Source of the DNA: Clarkia xantiana subsp. parviflora
Taxonomy: Eukaryota; Streptophyta; Magnoliopsida; Myrtales; Onagraceae
Length of the DNA: 64,000 nucleotides
Direction of reading: 5' to 3'
Assembly (NCBI GenBank): GCA_036873135.1
Contig: JAPTYO010000002.1
Location: forward strand, 34,959,452-35,023,451
The position numbers and the translations under genes were made by a program. This document shows positions 1 through 12,260 of the stretch, in pieces. Each line of letters starts with the position of its first letter. Positions within the stretch are counted from its first letter, which is position 1. The notes below the pieces were generated by a model, which was not told the DNA's origin, made no database searches, and saw only the letters and a list, made by a program, of their open reading frames with translations.

Positions 1-53
1 CTTCGTGGAGACATGACTTTTTTTTTTTCGGATTTCCAACACAAGACACCAAA

Positions 54-620
54 TGTTGGATCACAAATTATTGGCCTTGCTTGGAGTTAACTCTTTTGGT
101 TTCACTTAGGACGTCGTCTTGGATGGTTTCACTTGAACTTGAATACTTCTTCAGCCGGGACATGCAAGAGGGATTGTGTGGGGTATTTCCATTAATTCCA
201 CTCTGAAGCTTAAATTAATATATGTGGATTGTAAAATAAAAATATTTTTAATGAGTGTAAATGTCTTACTATTTATAGGGTTTGTAAACCAACTCTAAGT
301 GGTGTAAAATAGGAATCTCTTTAATAAATGTAAATGTCTTACTTTTTATAGGGTTTGTAAACCAATTCTAAGTGGTAGCCGCCTTTCACCGATAGGCGGA
401 AATGAAAAGCAAGGATTCAGCTGGTGCCAAGCAGGTCACCACCTTTCCTTCCTTAGGAGGAAGTGTTTTCTTCTCAACAAGTGACAAGAAGGTCGTCACC
501 TTACCTTCCTTAGGAGGAAATGTTTCATTTGGTGCCACCTCTATATCTTCTTTTCTCTGTATCCCTCTATGTTGCCTCCTTAAGTCGTCGATTGAGTGTT
601 AAACTCTAGGGTTGATGCGT
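54..620 (-). mobile_element. Gypsy-type LTR fragment at the head of D1
   Basis: Read on the minus strand, this ends in CCAACA and is followed by TTTGGTGTC, the layout of a 5' LTR followed by a gypsy-like primer-binding site (the D3 copy reads TTTGGCATCGAGTGTGGGAA). The minus strand also carries repeats around CCTCCTAAGGAAGG next to GACCTGCTTG, as do the LTRs of gypsy 3, so a related family is likely. The outer (U3) boundary cannot be fixed; 620 is approximate. Bases 1-53 would be the start of its internal region. Confidence 0.55.
256..375 (-). promoter_or_regulatory. LTR TATA-box block, about two 73-bp tandem copies
   Basis: A 73-bp unit starting TGTAAATGTCTTAC begins at 256 and again at 329. 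On the minus strand the first unit holds TATAAATA (270-277) and the second TATAAAA (344-350), placed as the core promoter of the LTR. D2 has three units and D3 one. Confidence 0.6.
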
Positions 621-1944
621 TATGTCTTTCACAGGAGTCATTTTCTCTATTTTGTTGACGACTTCATCAACCTAGAGTTATATTTTTGGGATAACAGCCT
701 TGTCGAGCATGGTAATTAAGTGACGTCTTTACTTTCCCATAGGTTTTACTCTGGCTCATCTATTTTAGGGACAAGTTCTTTTAACGTCCTCATATTCTTT
801 TTATTTTATAATGGTTCCAAAACGTCCATTTTCGTTTAAGTGTTGGCATGGTAATTAAGTGCGTCTGCAAGCTCTACTTGCAGTTTTGCTAATGTGGCAG
901 ATGCAGAAGCTTCTCTTTGAGTTAATTCTAGGTTATGTTGCTACACCAATGCTACTTTTATCTTCAATTACTGAGCCCTTTTATTTCTCTGCAACTGCAT
1001 GTCATTGTGCTTCATTAGTTAATGGCTCTACTCGCCTTGCCCTCGAATAAAGTTTTTCCATATTAACATCTAAGTCATCCCCAACCGTCCCGATAATTAA
1101 TGTTTGAAAGTGTTGGGTAGTGTTTCTTTTTTTTTTTTTTCTCTTTTTTTTTTACGTAGCGCTTGGTCTATGGTAGCGTCCAACTCTATAGCTTGTGCAT
1201 TGAAAACTTGGTCAGTTTCTTCCTACGAAATTTAATTAATTAGTTGTAATATCTTAATTTCCAACCACCCCATAAAAAGTGAAAAGGTAAATCATATCAT
1301 AATGACCTTCAAGCGTATATCAATCAAGTCGTCATTCTTTCTATCATAAACACCATAAGTTCTGGGATATTCTAATCCCTTCTCCTTAATTTGTAGGATT
1401 TATTTTAATAGTTTAGCTAAATAAAATTAATGATGAACTCATATAAGTTGATCGATGAAATTATCACGTATCACATTAACATTTTAACTTTGCTACTTGT
1501 ACCCGAGGCGTCCAAATTAATATATTTCTATCTATTTATCTTACTGCATTGACTTAAAAATACGAAACTAAAGTTATTTTGATGACAATACAACCAAACA
1601 TAAAGTAAAATATTTTAGATAAGATATGCAACAGGGGTTTCTCAATAAAAAAATTTAAAAAACGCAGGGGGAAAATCTTTTCTAGCTTGCACACGATTTC
1701 AACTATTTTTTGTTTCAACTTTTCAGACGATCTACACAACAACCCGTGAAAAAAATCTTTAAAAAATCATGTTAACTCGGTGAGAACTTTCATACTGTAT
1801 TTGTCACCATATTAGGAAGTGCCGTAAGTAGAAATACTTGTAGCAAAACGTGACAATAAAGACTTTTCAATCTTGTGTCGCCCCTTGAAATTGTTGACCA
1901 CTATCAATCGGGAAGTTTGAAACTCTTAACCCATATATAAAATA

Positions 1945-3010
1945 GGGTTAATACCCTTGGGAGAGGTCTGAAGTTTGGGCCATAAGAATTTGGGAGGTCT
2001 GAAGTTTAAATTGGTGATAATAGATGTCTGAAGTTTTGACTTTTAGATAATACAGGTCTCCGTTAGTTTTTTCCGTTAAAATTAACGGAAACTGGTCATG
2101 TGCTTGACATGTGACCAGAAATAAAATTAAATTCCAAAAATGCCCTTCTTCCACCTCACATGCTTAAATGAAAAGACGAAAATGCCCTTAATGCCACCAC
2201 CAACTCCGGCGAACACCACCCAACTCCGGCGACCACCACTCAGCTCCGGCGACCACCACCCGCTCCGACGACCACCACCCAACTCCGGCGAGCACAACTG
2301 CGGCCCCGATTGGGCTCAAATCGGAGCCATCGGCCCCGATTGGGCCCACAAAGCTCCGATCGGAGCTCGGTGGCCCCAAATCGGAGGCCCGGAGCTCCGA
2401 TCGGAGCTCGGTGGCCCCGAATCAGAGCCACAGAGCTCCGATTGAAGCTTTGTGGATCTGATCTGGAGCTCTGTGGCCCCAGATCAGAGCTCTGTGGTTC
2501 CGATCTGAGCTCTGTGGCTCCGATCTGGAGCTCTGTGGCTCCGATCTGGAGCTCTGTGGCTCCGATTCGGGGCCACCGAGCTCCGATGTGGGCCCAATCG
2601 GGGCCGATGGCTTCGATTTGGGCCCAATCGTGGCCATTGTGGCGGTCGTCGGAGTTTGGTGGGGTCGCCGGACTGTGAGTGGTGGTCGCCGGATTTGGGT
2701 GGTGGTCGCCAGAGTTGGGTGGTGGCCGGCGGGAGCCGTAATGGTGGCCGGAGTTGGGTTATGTTTTAATTAGTGAAAGGGGTATTTTTGTCATTTCATG
2801 TTCAATTAATTAAACTTTAATTTGTTTAAAATATTGTCAGGGGTAAATATGACAATTCACGTGATTCTGTTAAATTTGACAGAAAATTTGGACGGAAAAC
2901 CTAAAGATCACAAAGTCTAAACTTCAAACCTCAGTTATCACCATTTCAATCTTCAGACCTCTCAAATTAACAAGGTCCAATCTTCAGAACTCTCTCAGGT
3001 TATTGACCCC
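1945..3010. mobile_element. Non-autonomous inverted-repeat (foldback) DNA transposon, 1066 bp
   Basis: The left end GGGTTAATACCCTTGGGAGA and the reverse complement of the right end, GGGGTCAATAACCTGAGAGA, begin imperfect terminal inverted repeats of more than 100 bp. Both arms repeat an AGGTCTGAAG motif. The element is flanked by an 8-bp duplication, ATAAAATA (1937-1944 and 3011-3018), and D2 near 13755-13765 shows the empty site with one copy. The arms continue less strictly towards a GC-rich centre, so much of it could fold back. There is no transposase; the open frames inside are products of the GC-rich repeats. Long inverted repeats fit a Mutator-like origin and the 8-bp duplication also fits hAT, so the superfamily is open. 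Confidence 0.85.
2200..2745. repeat. GC-rich repeats in the core of the inverted-repeat element
   Basis: A GGAGCTCTGTGGCTCCGATCT-like 21-bp unit recurs about five times between 2455 and 2572, with looser relatives on either side. The flanks are CAACTCCGGCGACCACCAC-type repeats on the left and their reverse complement on the right. The GC content is far above that of the surrounding AT-rich DNA. Confidence 0.7.
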
Positions 3011-4190
3011 ATAAAATATCACGTTGTTTTCTCCTAGTAAATAAATAAGTTGTTTTTGTTTTATACTTCTTACCAGACTGTTCATCTAACACATGTTTTG
3101 GACGGTTGCATAATATCACCAAATCCATCCTTCTTTTAAAAACCTAAGTAGTTTAATGAGGACCCGGAAAGGACGCGGCGGTTCTAAGCTCGGCAAAGCC
3201 ATGACAAATTGAGGAATGACCAACAGTCATATGAAAGAATCGGAATTAACGTAAAACTCGCAAGCTTGACCTTACTTTCCTTATGAAGTATGTTTTAGAG
3301 ATTGAAAGTTTGAATGGTTGTTAATGGTGGATTCCATATCATTATTACGAGGGTCCTTAATGGAAATGATTAGGCTCTATGGGACCTACGTAACTTAACA
3401 CAAGTGGTGGATTCTAAATTTCATTTTGTCGTTTGTTAGATATAGAGCCTTGAAGCTTCTGAAACTATGTTAAACCGGGAAATTTGAGGCCATAAAATTC
3501 GTATTTTTACTGATTATTTCTCGAAAAGAAATCTAATAACTTGTTGATCATTGTAAGGCATTTCTATCGACATCAAGAACACCCAAAACAGCGCTCGGAT
3601 AAATGAAAATGTTACTCACAAAATAGGAGTTAAATTCAGTTTATCTGACATTAGGTTGAAAATGAAGTTGATTACTCCCGACCAACTTTGACTGGCTGGT
3701 ATGAGCCACCCTGATGTCGCATCGTGACGCCTTTTGCAGTGTCAGACAAATAATCGATACAACTGCGTAAAATAATTTTATACATTTTTCTATGATGGTT
3801 AAAAATATTATTAAATAATTTTCTTGGGCCAAAAATCAGTAAAGAAATGTATATAAGGATTCCGTAACCATCTGAATATTAATTAGAAACCTGAATCGGA
3901 TACTAGGAAATGCTAGTACTGAATAGATGACTAAATGTATTTTCAAATTTTTAGTTTAGATGAGAAGAGCTTATTCTCTTATTCATATAAGTTTTAGATC
4001 ATTTAGATTAACGGAGTTATCGACAAGAATTTTTTTCGTGTTTTTATTAATCGAACCCGTCTAAAACTCAAATATTAATGGGTTAGGTTATACTTGTATT
4101 TTTTTTAATTTATACACGGGTATTTAAAATATATATAGTTCTTTGATAAATTACTCGTTATAGCACATACAAGGTTTTCATTATGGAAAT

Positions 4191-4402
4191 CCTTGTTGGA
4201 AAAACGTTGGTCGATACAGGGGTAAAACAGTAATTCGGAAATATGTAGGACTAAAGTCGAATTAATTTTTATTCGATAATCAACATAAAATTAACAAGTA
4301 ATCTGTATGTGTATGAAAATCGAAATTGCGATCCATAGATCGAATGGGAAAGACGAATTTTTAACTGAGGCACGTGCGGATCATAAATCCATCAGGTTAT
4401 TG
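4191..4402. other. Unassigned spacer between D1 and D2
   Basis: About 210 bp with no counterpart in D2 or D3 where the copies can be compared. It separates the truncated end of D1 from the start of D2. I recognise no gene, LTR terminus or inverted repeat in it. Confidence 0.5.
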
Positions 4403-5496
4403 GCCATAAAGACATGACTTTTTTTTTCCGGATTTCCAACACACGACACAAAATGTTCGATCACAAATTATTGGCCTTGCCTAGAGTTGACTCTTTTGAT
4501 TTCACTTAGGACGTCGTCTTGGATGGTTTCACTTGAACTTGAATACTTCTTCAGCCGGGACATGCAAGCGGGATTGTGTGGGGTAGTTCCACTGATTCCA
4601 CTCTGAACCTTAAATTAATATATGTGGATTGTAAAATAAAAATATATTTAATGAGTGTAAATGTCTTACTATTTATAGGGTTTGTAAACCAACTATAAGT
4701 GGTGTAAAATAGGAATCTCTTTAATAAATGTAAATGTCTTACTATTTATAGGGTTTGTAAACCAACTATAAGTGGTGTAAAATAGGAATCTCTTTAATAA
4801 ATGTAAATGTCTTACTTTTTATAAGGTTTGTAAACCAACTCTAAGTAGTAGCTGCCTTTCACCGATAGGTGGAAATGAAAAGCAAGGATTCAACTGGTGC
4901 CAAGCAGGTCACGACCTTTACTTCCTTAGAAGGAAGTGTTCACTTCTCAGCAAGTGACAAGAAGGTCGTCACCTTACCTTCCTTAGGAGGAAATGTTTCA
5001 TTTGGCGCCGCCTCTATATCTTCTTTTCTCTGTATCCCTCTATCTTGCCTCCTTAAGTCGTCGATTGAGTGTTAAACTTGAGGGTTGATGACTTATGTCT
5101 TTCACAACAGTCATTTTCTCTATTTTGTTGACGACTTCATCAGCCTAGAGTTATATTTTTGGGATAACGGCCTTGTCTACCATAGTGACGTCTTTACTTT
5201 CCCATAGGTTTTACTCTGGCTCATCTATTTCAGGGACGAGTTCTTTTAACGTCCTCAAATTATTATTATTTTATAATGGTTCTAAAACGTCTATTTTCGT
5301 TTAGGTGTTGGCATGGTAATTAAGTGCGTCTGCAAGCTCTACTTGCAGTTTTGCTAATGCGGCAGATGCAGAAGCTTCTCTTTGAGTTGATTCTAAGTTA
5401 TGTTGCTACACCTATGCTAATTTTATCTTCAATTACTGAGCCCTTTTATTTCTCTGCAACTGCATGTCGTTGTGCTTCATTATTCAATGGCTCTAC
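4403..5496. repeat. Segmental duplication D, copy D2, first part
   Basis: Collinear with D1 1-1027. It starts with the same gypsy-type LTR fragment (LTR terminus at 4454, minus orientation). It is interrupted at 5496 by copia A and resumes at 12863; joining the two sides restores the sequence seen in D1 and D3 across GGCTCTACTCGCC. Confidence 0.85.
4656..4850 (-). promoter_or_regulatory. LTR TATA-box block, three 73-bp tandem copies
   Basis: Units begin at 4656, 4729 and 4802. Each carries the minus-strand TATAAATA, or TATAAAA in the last. This is the largest copy number among the three D copies. Confidence 0.6.
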
Positions 5497-6091
5497 TGTT
5501 GGATTACGGGGACGTAATACTACGGAATGCTAAACGTGTACTTGTAAGTAATATAATTACGCAGCGGAATAATCTACACATACCTCAATAGCTTTCCTGC
5601 CCAAGAAAGTTGCGGAGGGAGTTCTGATCCTCCGATCGGAACCCGTACAAGTTCTTCGTGTGAATAAGTCATACGCGGTATAAGCTCCACGGCAAATCCT
5701 TTGATCGATTCTTCAACGGGGACAGAACCTCGGACTGAATGCTTGTAATAAATTTGGCACACCAATAGTGGTGTTTATGGGGCCGGCCGAACTCACTATA
5801 GAGAGAAAGTATTTCTCTCAAATCACAACTTCGGAGGAGTTGTGACCAATGTGTGTTTTGGAGGTGACCCCAAGACCTCCTTATATAGTGGTGGAGGAGA
5901 AAATCTTCCCCCTTCCCTTCTAGGGTTTCGGCCGACTTATGTGGTGGGGGAGGCCTAATTTTGGGCCTCTCATGTCAATGGGAATTAGGTCTGGCCCAAT
6001 TAGCCCTAACGTGACATTTACCTAATTATGTTAGGTAACCACATATATTAACGGGCTACCAATTACGGCGCCACGTCACCATATGCTAACA
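5497..6091 (-). repeat. Copia A 3' LTR
   Basis: Plus-strand ends TGTTGG...CTAACA, so TGTTAG...CCAACA in element sense. It pairs with 12261-12857. A polypurine-like GGCGAGTGAGAGC abuts it at 6092 on the minus strand. Confidence 0.93.
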
Positions 6092-7217
6092 GCTCTCACT
6101 CGCCGGAATTGAAGGGTGCCTGTTAATGTATTTCCATCCAATAGCATCAACATTTCAGTCTTCAGTTATTGTCTCCGTCTCCGAATACTTCATACGAGGT
6201 TTGCCGTGCGACCGGCGGATACGACGGGCATCGTGCTACTCATCAGTTAAGAGTATTGTAGCGCCCGCAGAACGTTGATTCCCTGTCGTAAATCAATCCA
6301 TTTAAAACCAAAATATGTACCGCACTGTATCCTTGGTCAACTGATAATTCTCCAATAGCCCAGTTTTCCACCTAGGAATACTTCTCCAGGGCATCCGTAC
6401 AAGTGTTCACAACCTTCAACTAATATCCTGTTGGTTCCCACCTTTGAACACAAGAGTCAGTGAATTATAGAAGAACATGACCATCCCCATAGCTTAAACC
6501 CTTAGTCTAACTCAACCGGTTTCCAAGATGTGGTCACTTGGCCGTTTTCTTTGGCTCTACGCTCGTACGCCGAGAAGCGAACATTGAGCTAGACCTTAGG
6601 TATAAGTTATGAGTCTGAGAGGATACTTTGGGTGCCTCTTCATAATGCACCCGGGATCAATCACACGCTCAAGATGAAGAAGTATGCACCCTTTGAATCA
6701 CAAGGATTCTAGCTAGCACAACCGAGCATGACCCCGTGGTCGAACATGGCACGCGTAGTATGAAGCACGTGTCGATAGCACACCTGGACAAGCCAGGGAT
6801 GGGATATGTCAATCATGCTATCGCAGAGTATTTCATCTGGCCCTGAATGTGATTTTAATGATGGACAGAGTCCAACACGACAATTTACAAAATGAAGATT
6901 TAGTCATGGTATAAGCGTGACCAAGTTATCGTTTCGTTTAACCAGGTTTATCCCCATGGTTCTTAGCCAATCTTGTTGTGGAAGAGGTCCCCCTCTCCTA
7001 CAAGATGACCGTGCCTGTGTGACGAGGCAAGGTTCACATCCGACATAATTTTGGTGGAAGAGTTTTACCTCTTCCTACGACTTAGTTTATAGACCGTAAA
7101 ATCCGATGTTATTTATCATTATGAAGTCGCTAGATCATATACTCAATTTGCAATTCTTTTATTCAATCGAAATATCATTTCAAATGTCAAAATTTCATCA
7201 CTCTTACAAGCCACTTA
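6092..7217 (-). other. Copia A 3' untranslated region and polypurine tract
   Basis: No gene is seen. The stretch runs from the purine tract next to the 3' LTR to the end of the RNase H frame. The same sequence lies at the equivalent place in copia B (27331-27694 and 31175-31916) and copia C (54040-55169), so it is a conserved part of this family. Confidence 0.75.
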
Positions 7218-7898
7218 TTAAGCTCTGCGTAATCCAAGCAGTTTTACGTGCTTTTCGAAAATTTCTCTACGTAATGGCTTAGTTAATGGGTCTGCGACCA
7301 TATTGTCTATGGAAAAGTATTCTAAAGCGATTATATTGTCTTCCACAACATATTTGACATAATAGTATTTCACATCAATGTGTTTGATTCTACTATGGTA
7401 CTTTGGATTCTTAATTGCTGTAATGGCTGCCTGACTGTCGGAGTATACCTTCACAGGTTTGCTCTTCTTGTCAGTGCCAATTAATGCAGTAGTAAGCCTT
7501 TTCAACCAGACTGGTTCTTGTGCGTTTTTAGAAAGGTCAACGAATTCTGATTCCATAGTGGAAAGCGCGACACATGATTGCTTCTTGCTTTTCCATGATA
7601 TGGCAACATCATCAAGGAGGAAAACTCCCCCTGTGGTGGACTTACGATCTTCCGGATCGCCACCGTGGTCGGCGTCACTATAACTAGTCAATTCAATATG
7701 CCTGCCCTTATAGCATAGAACATAGTTGGCAGTACCTTTCAGATATCTTATAATTTGTTTTACGGCCTTTAAATGTTGATAGCCAAGATCAGATTGGAAT
7801 CTTGCTACTAGGCCCACAGTGTAACAGATGTCCGGCCGAGTACATGGCATGGCGTACATTAGACTTCCTACCATGCTTAGATACTCTGCATTCTTCAT
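7218..7898 (-). pseudogene. Copia A RNase H (C-terminal pol) fragment
   Basis: An open frame of 226 residues covers the end of RT and the RNase H domain of a Ty1-copia polyprotein, which would remove the RNA strand during reverse transcription. Visible signatures are YSDADHGGD, LSTMESEFV and KVYSDSQAA, which hold the acidic active-site residues, and DNMVADPLTKPL near the end. It is in the same frame as the RT fragment upstream, separated by one stop at 7914-7916 where copia C has glutamine (QQERE). It is therefore the tail of a broken pol, not an independent gene. Confidence 0.88.
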
Positions 7899-7913
7899 CT
7901 GTTCACGCTCCTG

Positions 7914-8800
7914 CTAGTTCTTCGGGCCATCACGCTTTAACAGCGCGCACCCGAACACAACCGGCGTATCCACGGGTTTGGCATCGAGAATTCTGAATCT
8001 TTTCAACAGTTTGTTGATATCTGATTCTTGAGACAGATAAAATCTCCGGGTGGCACGATCTCGGGCAATTTTAATGCTTAAGATGTACTTGGCCTCTCCC
8101 ATGTCTTTCATCTCAAATGCTGATGCTAACCAGGACTTTGATTCGTTCATGAAACTCACATCGTTTGCAGCAATGAGTATGTCATCCACGTATAAGGTTA
8201 TGATGATATACTTAAACCCGGAGGTCTTGGTGTAAATGCAGGGATCCTCGTGAAGGTTCACAAATCCGTTTCCGACGATTTCCTCGTGGAATCTGCGATA
8301 CCATTGCCGAGACGATTGTTTAAGACCGTTAATAGATATTTGGAGTTTGCAAACTTTACGTTCTTTTCCAGGAGTAACAAACCCTCTAGCTGCTCCATAT
8401 AGATATCTTCCTCCAAGTTTCCATGGAGAAATGCGGTCTTTAACATCCATTTGATGCAGGCTCGTGATCGAGGCTTGCAATAAGGGCAAGGATGGCCCTA
8501 ACTCTGTGGTGAGTATGTTTCATCAAAGTCCACTCTGTGAATTTGGGTATATCCTTTCGCAATTGTTCGAGTTTTGCACCACTCAAATTTTCCATCAGTA
8601 GTGAATTATAAAATTTCAATTTCTAGCTCTGTGATTAGTAGGTAAATCAACTGAAGACCAAAACCGAATACATTCTAATTTAGGCATTTTCATCCTCCAT
8701 TGTTTTCCTCCATTCCAACGTTGGAGGTTCTTCCAATGCTTGCCAAACCGTCACTGGTTCGTGAACGAATGTCTCACTTGATGGGATATTTCTTAAAAGA
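7914..8800 (-). pseudogene. Copia A reverse transcriptase remnant
   Basis: RVT_2-type reverse transcriptase. The catalytic motif YVDDILIAAND and the following KDMGEAKYIL stretch are intact. Upstream, KTAFLHGNLEEDIYMEQ lies in a different frame from MDVKDR and from GFVTPGKERKVCKL, so at least two small frameshifts break it near 8385-8450. The region 8500-8800 still matches copia C 52480-52800 but contains stops. It is inactive. Confidence 0.85.
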
Positions 8801-9554
8801 AGTTCGTTGACTTAGACTAAGTCTAGGCTCGATAATCTCATCTTAAGTCTGATCGTTACTCCCACTCGGAATAATGCTTCTTCTCGAAGCATTACTCCCA
8901 ATGGGAACAATGGTGGTGCTAGAACTTTGGTCTACAACTTTCTTAGAATGACCTCTTGGTCTCATGATTTTACCTCCGAGATTTATTCCTTGATCACTGG
9001 GATCTAGGATCAAGTTAGTCATTTCCTCCCACTAGGAATAATGGGCAGTTGCGACTATTTGATTTTCATCCAATGGTTCAGCATTATGATTATCAGGTCC
9101 GACTTGATTCGCATTAACATTTAGTGATGATTATGTGAGGGGGAGTAAGCCCTCCCACTGGAATTATTATGAGGACGTTTCCATCATCATTTACCATGTC
9201 ATTCACTAATGCTATATCATTCTCCCACTCGAAGTAAGTGGGACCTGAGAATCTCCGTTATCCATTTTAATTCGATCGGTACTTTATTTCGTTTCGTTCC
9301 TTAAACGGGTAAATGGGGATTCTTAACAAAAATAATGACAAACTTTCCGGATCAATAACTGCAGCCAAGACAAGGAAAGTTATATAAGGCAGGTAGTCTT
9401 TAACCACGTTTGAGCAGCCCACCTGAAAATAAATTCAAAACTAAGTTATGTCAGATGTTTATGCATCAGATAAAACGTTTCACCGTTTTATGTATTGTGG
9501 TAAACGAGGTGTACCTTTTACAGTACATAAATCAACAGTTGTTGTCGCACCGGA
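8801..9554 (-). other. Copia A linker between gag and RT
   Basis: It carries remnants of the basic, proline-rich linker that precedes RT (compare copia B 33610-33936) and AT-rich sequence. I see no zinc-binding HHCC or DDE motif and no protease motif. The gap of about 750 bp is smaller than an integrase domain, so protease and integrase appear to have been deleted. Confidence 0.55.
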
Positions 9555-10175
9555 TTATCGTTTAGACCTTTTATTGTTGGGTTTATCCAAGCAATTCCGA
9601 AGTCCAGCAAACCTGGCATTGGAGAATTCGGGCAGTTTGAAGATCTTTTCATCTTTATGGTCGGCATCGTATAAGTCAATTGCCGTTTTAATTGCTGTGA
9701 TCAGACGTGTAAGTCCGTTATCATCAGCAAACCATGAAAGAGGAAACATCTCTATTACTTTCTGAATTCCTTCCCATTCATCGGCGTCGAGAACGGTTTT
9801 TATCCCATTCTCCTTGCATAGAATTTCATGGTATGCGGCCATTAATTCTCTTGTTTCGGCTGCCTTTCCCTCCCCGTAATGAAGGTGTAAGGTGCTCCAA
9901 AGATGCAATGCGCTCTTTTGAATAGTCCTTTCCTCTATTTCAGCTATCAGATGCGAGCATATTATTTTTCAAGCTCTTTGATCCCTCCATAACTTGTCGT
10001 TATTATTGTATTTGTAAGGTTTCCCTCCCTCGTTTGTATGTATACGTTGACCTTTTCGATCGATACGATCCTCGACTCCCGCAGGTATCAGGTCACATTC
10101 AACACTAATTTTCCAATCATCATAATTAATATCATCCAGTTTGCATATTTTCTTAAAACGATCCGATCGAGCCAT
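9555..10175 (-). pseudogene. Copia A Gag, one in-frame stop
   Basis: Starting at MARSDRFKK, the frame reads through LDDINYDDWKISVE and, past a single TGA at 9969-9971, through SALHLWSTLHLHYGEG. It ends at a stop at 9555, about 206 residues in all. These are the hallmarks of the copia-type capsid (UBN2/Retrotran_gag_2). No CCHC zinc knuckle follows, so the C-terminus is lost or truncated. An earlier in-frame methionine seven residues upstream is less likely, because the family usually starts just before the NYDDW region. Confidence 0.7.
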
Positions 10176-12247
10176 TAGAACTACAATGACAATCATGCAA
10201 AGTTAGGAAGACTAAAAAATTTTGACAGAATTGCAAACATCGGATTATCTATTAAGATGGAATACGACAAATAGTGATCCTTCAGTCACTAAACCAAACT
10301 GACCGACAGTAAACCGAGGGAAGGAGGTGTTGTGAAAGAGTTCACACTATTTTCGTCTTCAATCCAATAGATCAGTCTTTTGAAAACGGCTATTATTTTG
10401 CAAATTACCGGAACGGGAATTTTCAAACAAGCATACCCGATCTTGGCTTTCACATGGCCCTTTTTGATTTGTAAAATTATCCGATAATTTACGCATGCAT
10501 AATACTATATCACGCCATAAACATAGAACAAACCAAAACAACATGCTTACGCGTCATGCGTCTAATGTTCCTTAGCATACATAATTCTACTTAAAGTAAA
10601 TTATCACATGCTTTCATTCATGAGCATTCTAGCATACGTGTCAAAACATGAAACTTCCGCATACATCATGCATAATTGGCGATTGGTATTTTCTGTTTTG
10701 AAAATATTAGGGGCTGACTTGCAATTCATGCTTACAATCAATCATGCGAAATTTCTAGACATGGATTCTAAGCATTTTCAATCAGCATAGCATGTCTATC
10801 CTATTGCGCATGCCATATATTTAAATCCCAGAGCTCAATGCTCGCAATTTATTATCCAGCTAGCTTGACTAAGTCAAGACGACAGTTCTAATATATGTTG
10901 CATAAAGTAAATAATTGCAATTCTGCCCACTAATTTAATCAAGTCCCAAAAACATGCATATCTGAGATCCATCCCTATAATCGTAACCAGGTATTAGGCT
11001 TTTATCTGAAAACGTGTTAAAACGTAAACCCTAAGAGCACTGTTTAGGTTAACTTTTAAAGTTCGAAAACATTTTGGATTTAAAATATGACATCCTATTT
11101 TATTGAAAATTTAAAATTTCCGAAAAATTTTAAAATTTGGTTCGGTCCAATTTAAAATTCGGTCTGAGTCAGTCCAATTTTAAAAATTCGGTTTGATCCG
11201 GAACGGTTCAATAAAATAAGATTGTGGTTCGGTTCATCACTCGAAACTGGTTCGGTTTAGATTCACTTAGTTACTTTGGTCCAACCCGACCCGACTAGGT
11301 CGACCTGATTAAGAAAAACCCGAATTGGTTTAACCCGTTCCGGTTTTGCAAATTGGACCGGCCCAATACACCCATAGGGTTTAGCCGAAATATATCTCGT
11401 GGGCTAAGTAGAGTTTTAAAATCAACTAAAAACTTATCTTAGCCACCAAGAAATATTAATTATTTATAATAATTTCCAATATTGCATATATATATATTTC
11501 GGCACAATAATTAAATAACATATATATAAATATTGTCAAGATTTTATCTAGAAGATGTAAATCAATTAACAATATAAACATATATATCCATAATTTCGGC
11601 CACACACACATATATATATATATATTATTGTCAAATATATCTTTATAGATTAAAATATATGTTGACAATATTTTTCCTAATCCTTTTAAGTAACTAAATC
11701 CTATCAATATATTTTTATCCATATATTTTAGCTAAATATATTGATCGTTTATATATTTTAATATATAATGTGAATATTTCCTTATCTTTCCAATTTATAG
11801 ATATATTTTTTCCTTTTAATAAATTAAAATATGGTAACAAATATATCCACCATGCTAGGCCCACTGAATTTTACTTACTTGCACCCCAAGAAATTGAAAA
11901 TTTTACCTATTAATTCACCTAGGGTTTCGGCCATAACAACAAATATTGGAAAAAATTGTCAAATTTCAAGATCAATCACTAATATGATCATGAATCCAAA
12001 TATTGTTCTTGATAAAAATTATCGTGTTCTTGAAGATCATGAACATCAAACTCAGATTTAAACATGAATTTTCGGTTTTGATCTATAAAAACATGAAAAT
12101 TCCGAAAATTTTAAGTTTTTAAAGATCAAACATATGAAATTTGTTTAAAAATTTTGGATTACTCATGGTGTTCATCATAAAAATTTCGGTTTTTATAAAA
12201 TTTTCAAGAACATTAGTTTATCAAAATTTCAAGAACTCCTAACACAA
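10176..12247 (-). other. Copia A leader region between primer site and gag
   Basis: About 2 kb of AT-rich DNA with simple TA runs (11480-11830) and no coding sequence. Repeated GGTTCGGT-like motifs occur at 11130-11360. Equivalent leaders are present in copia B and C, so a long untranslated leader is a family trait. Confidence 0.6.
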
Positions 12248-12259
12248 GCTCTGATACCG
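12248..12259 (-). other. Copia A primer-binding site
   Basis: The minus strand reads CGGTATCAGAGC, one base from the TGGTATCAGAGC that pairs with initiator tRNA-Met. It lies directly inside the 5' LTR, which fixes the element's orientation. Confidence 0.85.
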
Positions 12260-12260
12260 C

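Larger units (their letters stand above)
1..4190. repeat. Segmental duplication D, copy D1
   Basis: First of three direct copies of a segment that in the other copies contains a lipid-transfer protein gene. The order of blocks matches D2 and D3: LTR-like fragment, a block around 860-1050, then the stretch from about 1260 to 4190. Collinearity with D2 ends just after the GGAAATCC at about 4190, before the gene would be reached, so D1 is truncated. The only large difference inside it is the inverted-repeat element at 1945-3010. The short open frames here are also found in the other copies but show no protein family and are not called as genes. Confidence 0.85.

Noticed and set aside
402..602. 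MKSKDSAGAKQVTTF frame, also present at 4869-5075 and partly at 47921
   Set aside because: Conserved only because the D segment is duplicated; it is the antisense of LTR repeats, frameshifts in D3, and has no family match.
859..1050. MRLQALLAVLLMWQM frame shared by D1, D2 and D3
   Set aside because: Short, its start and end vary between copies, and it is cut by copia A in D2; no recognisable domain.
2140..2773. Several overlapping 60-120 residue frames on both strands
   Set aside because: They are translations of the GC-rich inverted and tandem repeats of the transposon at 1945-3010; frames are open in many registers at once.
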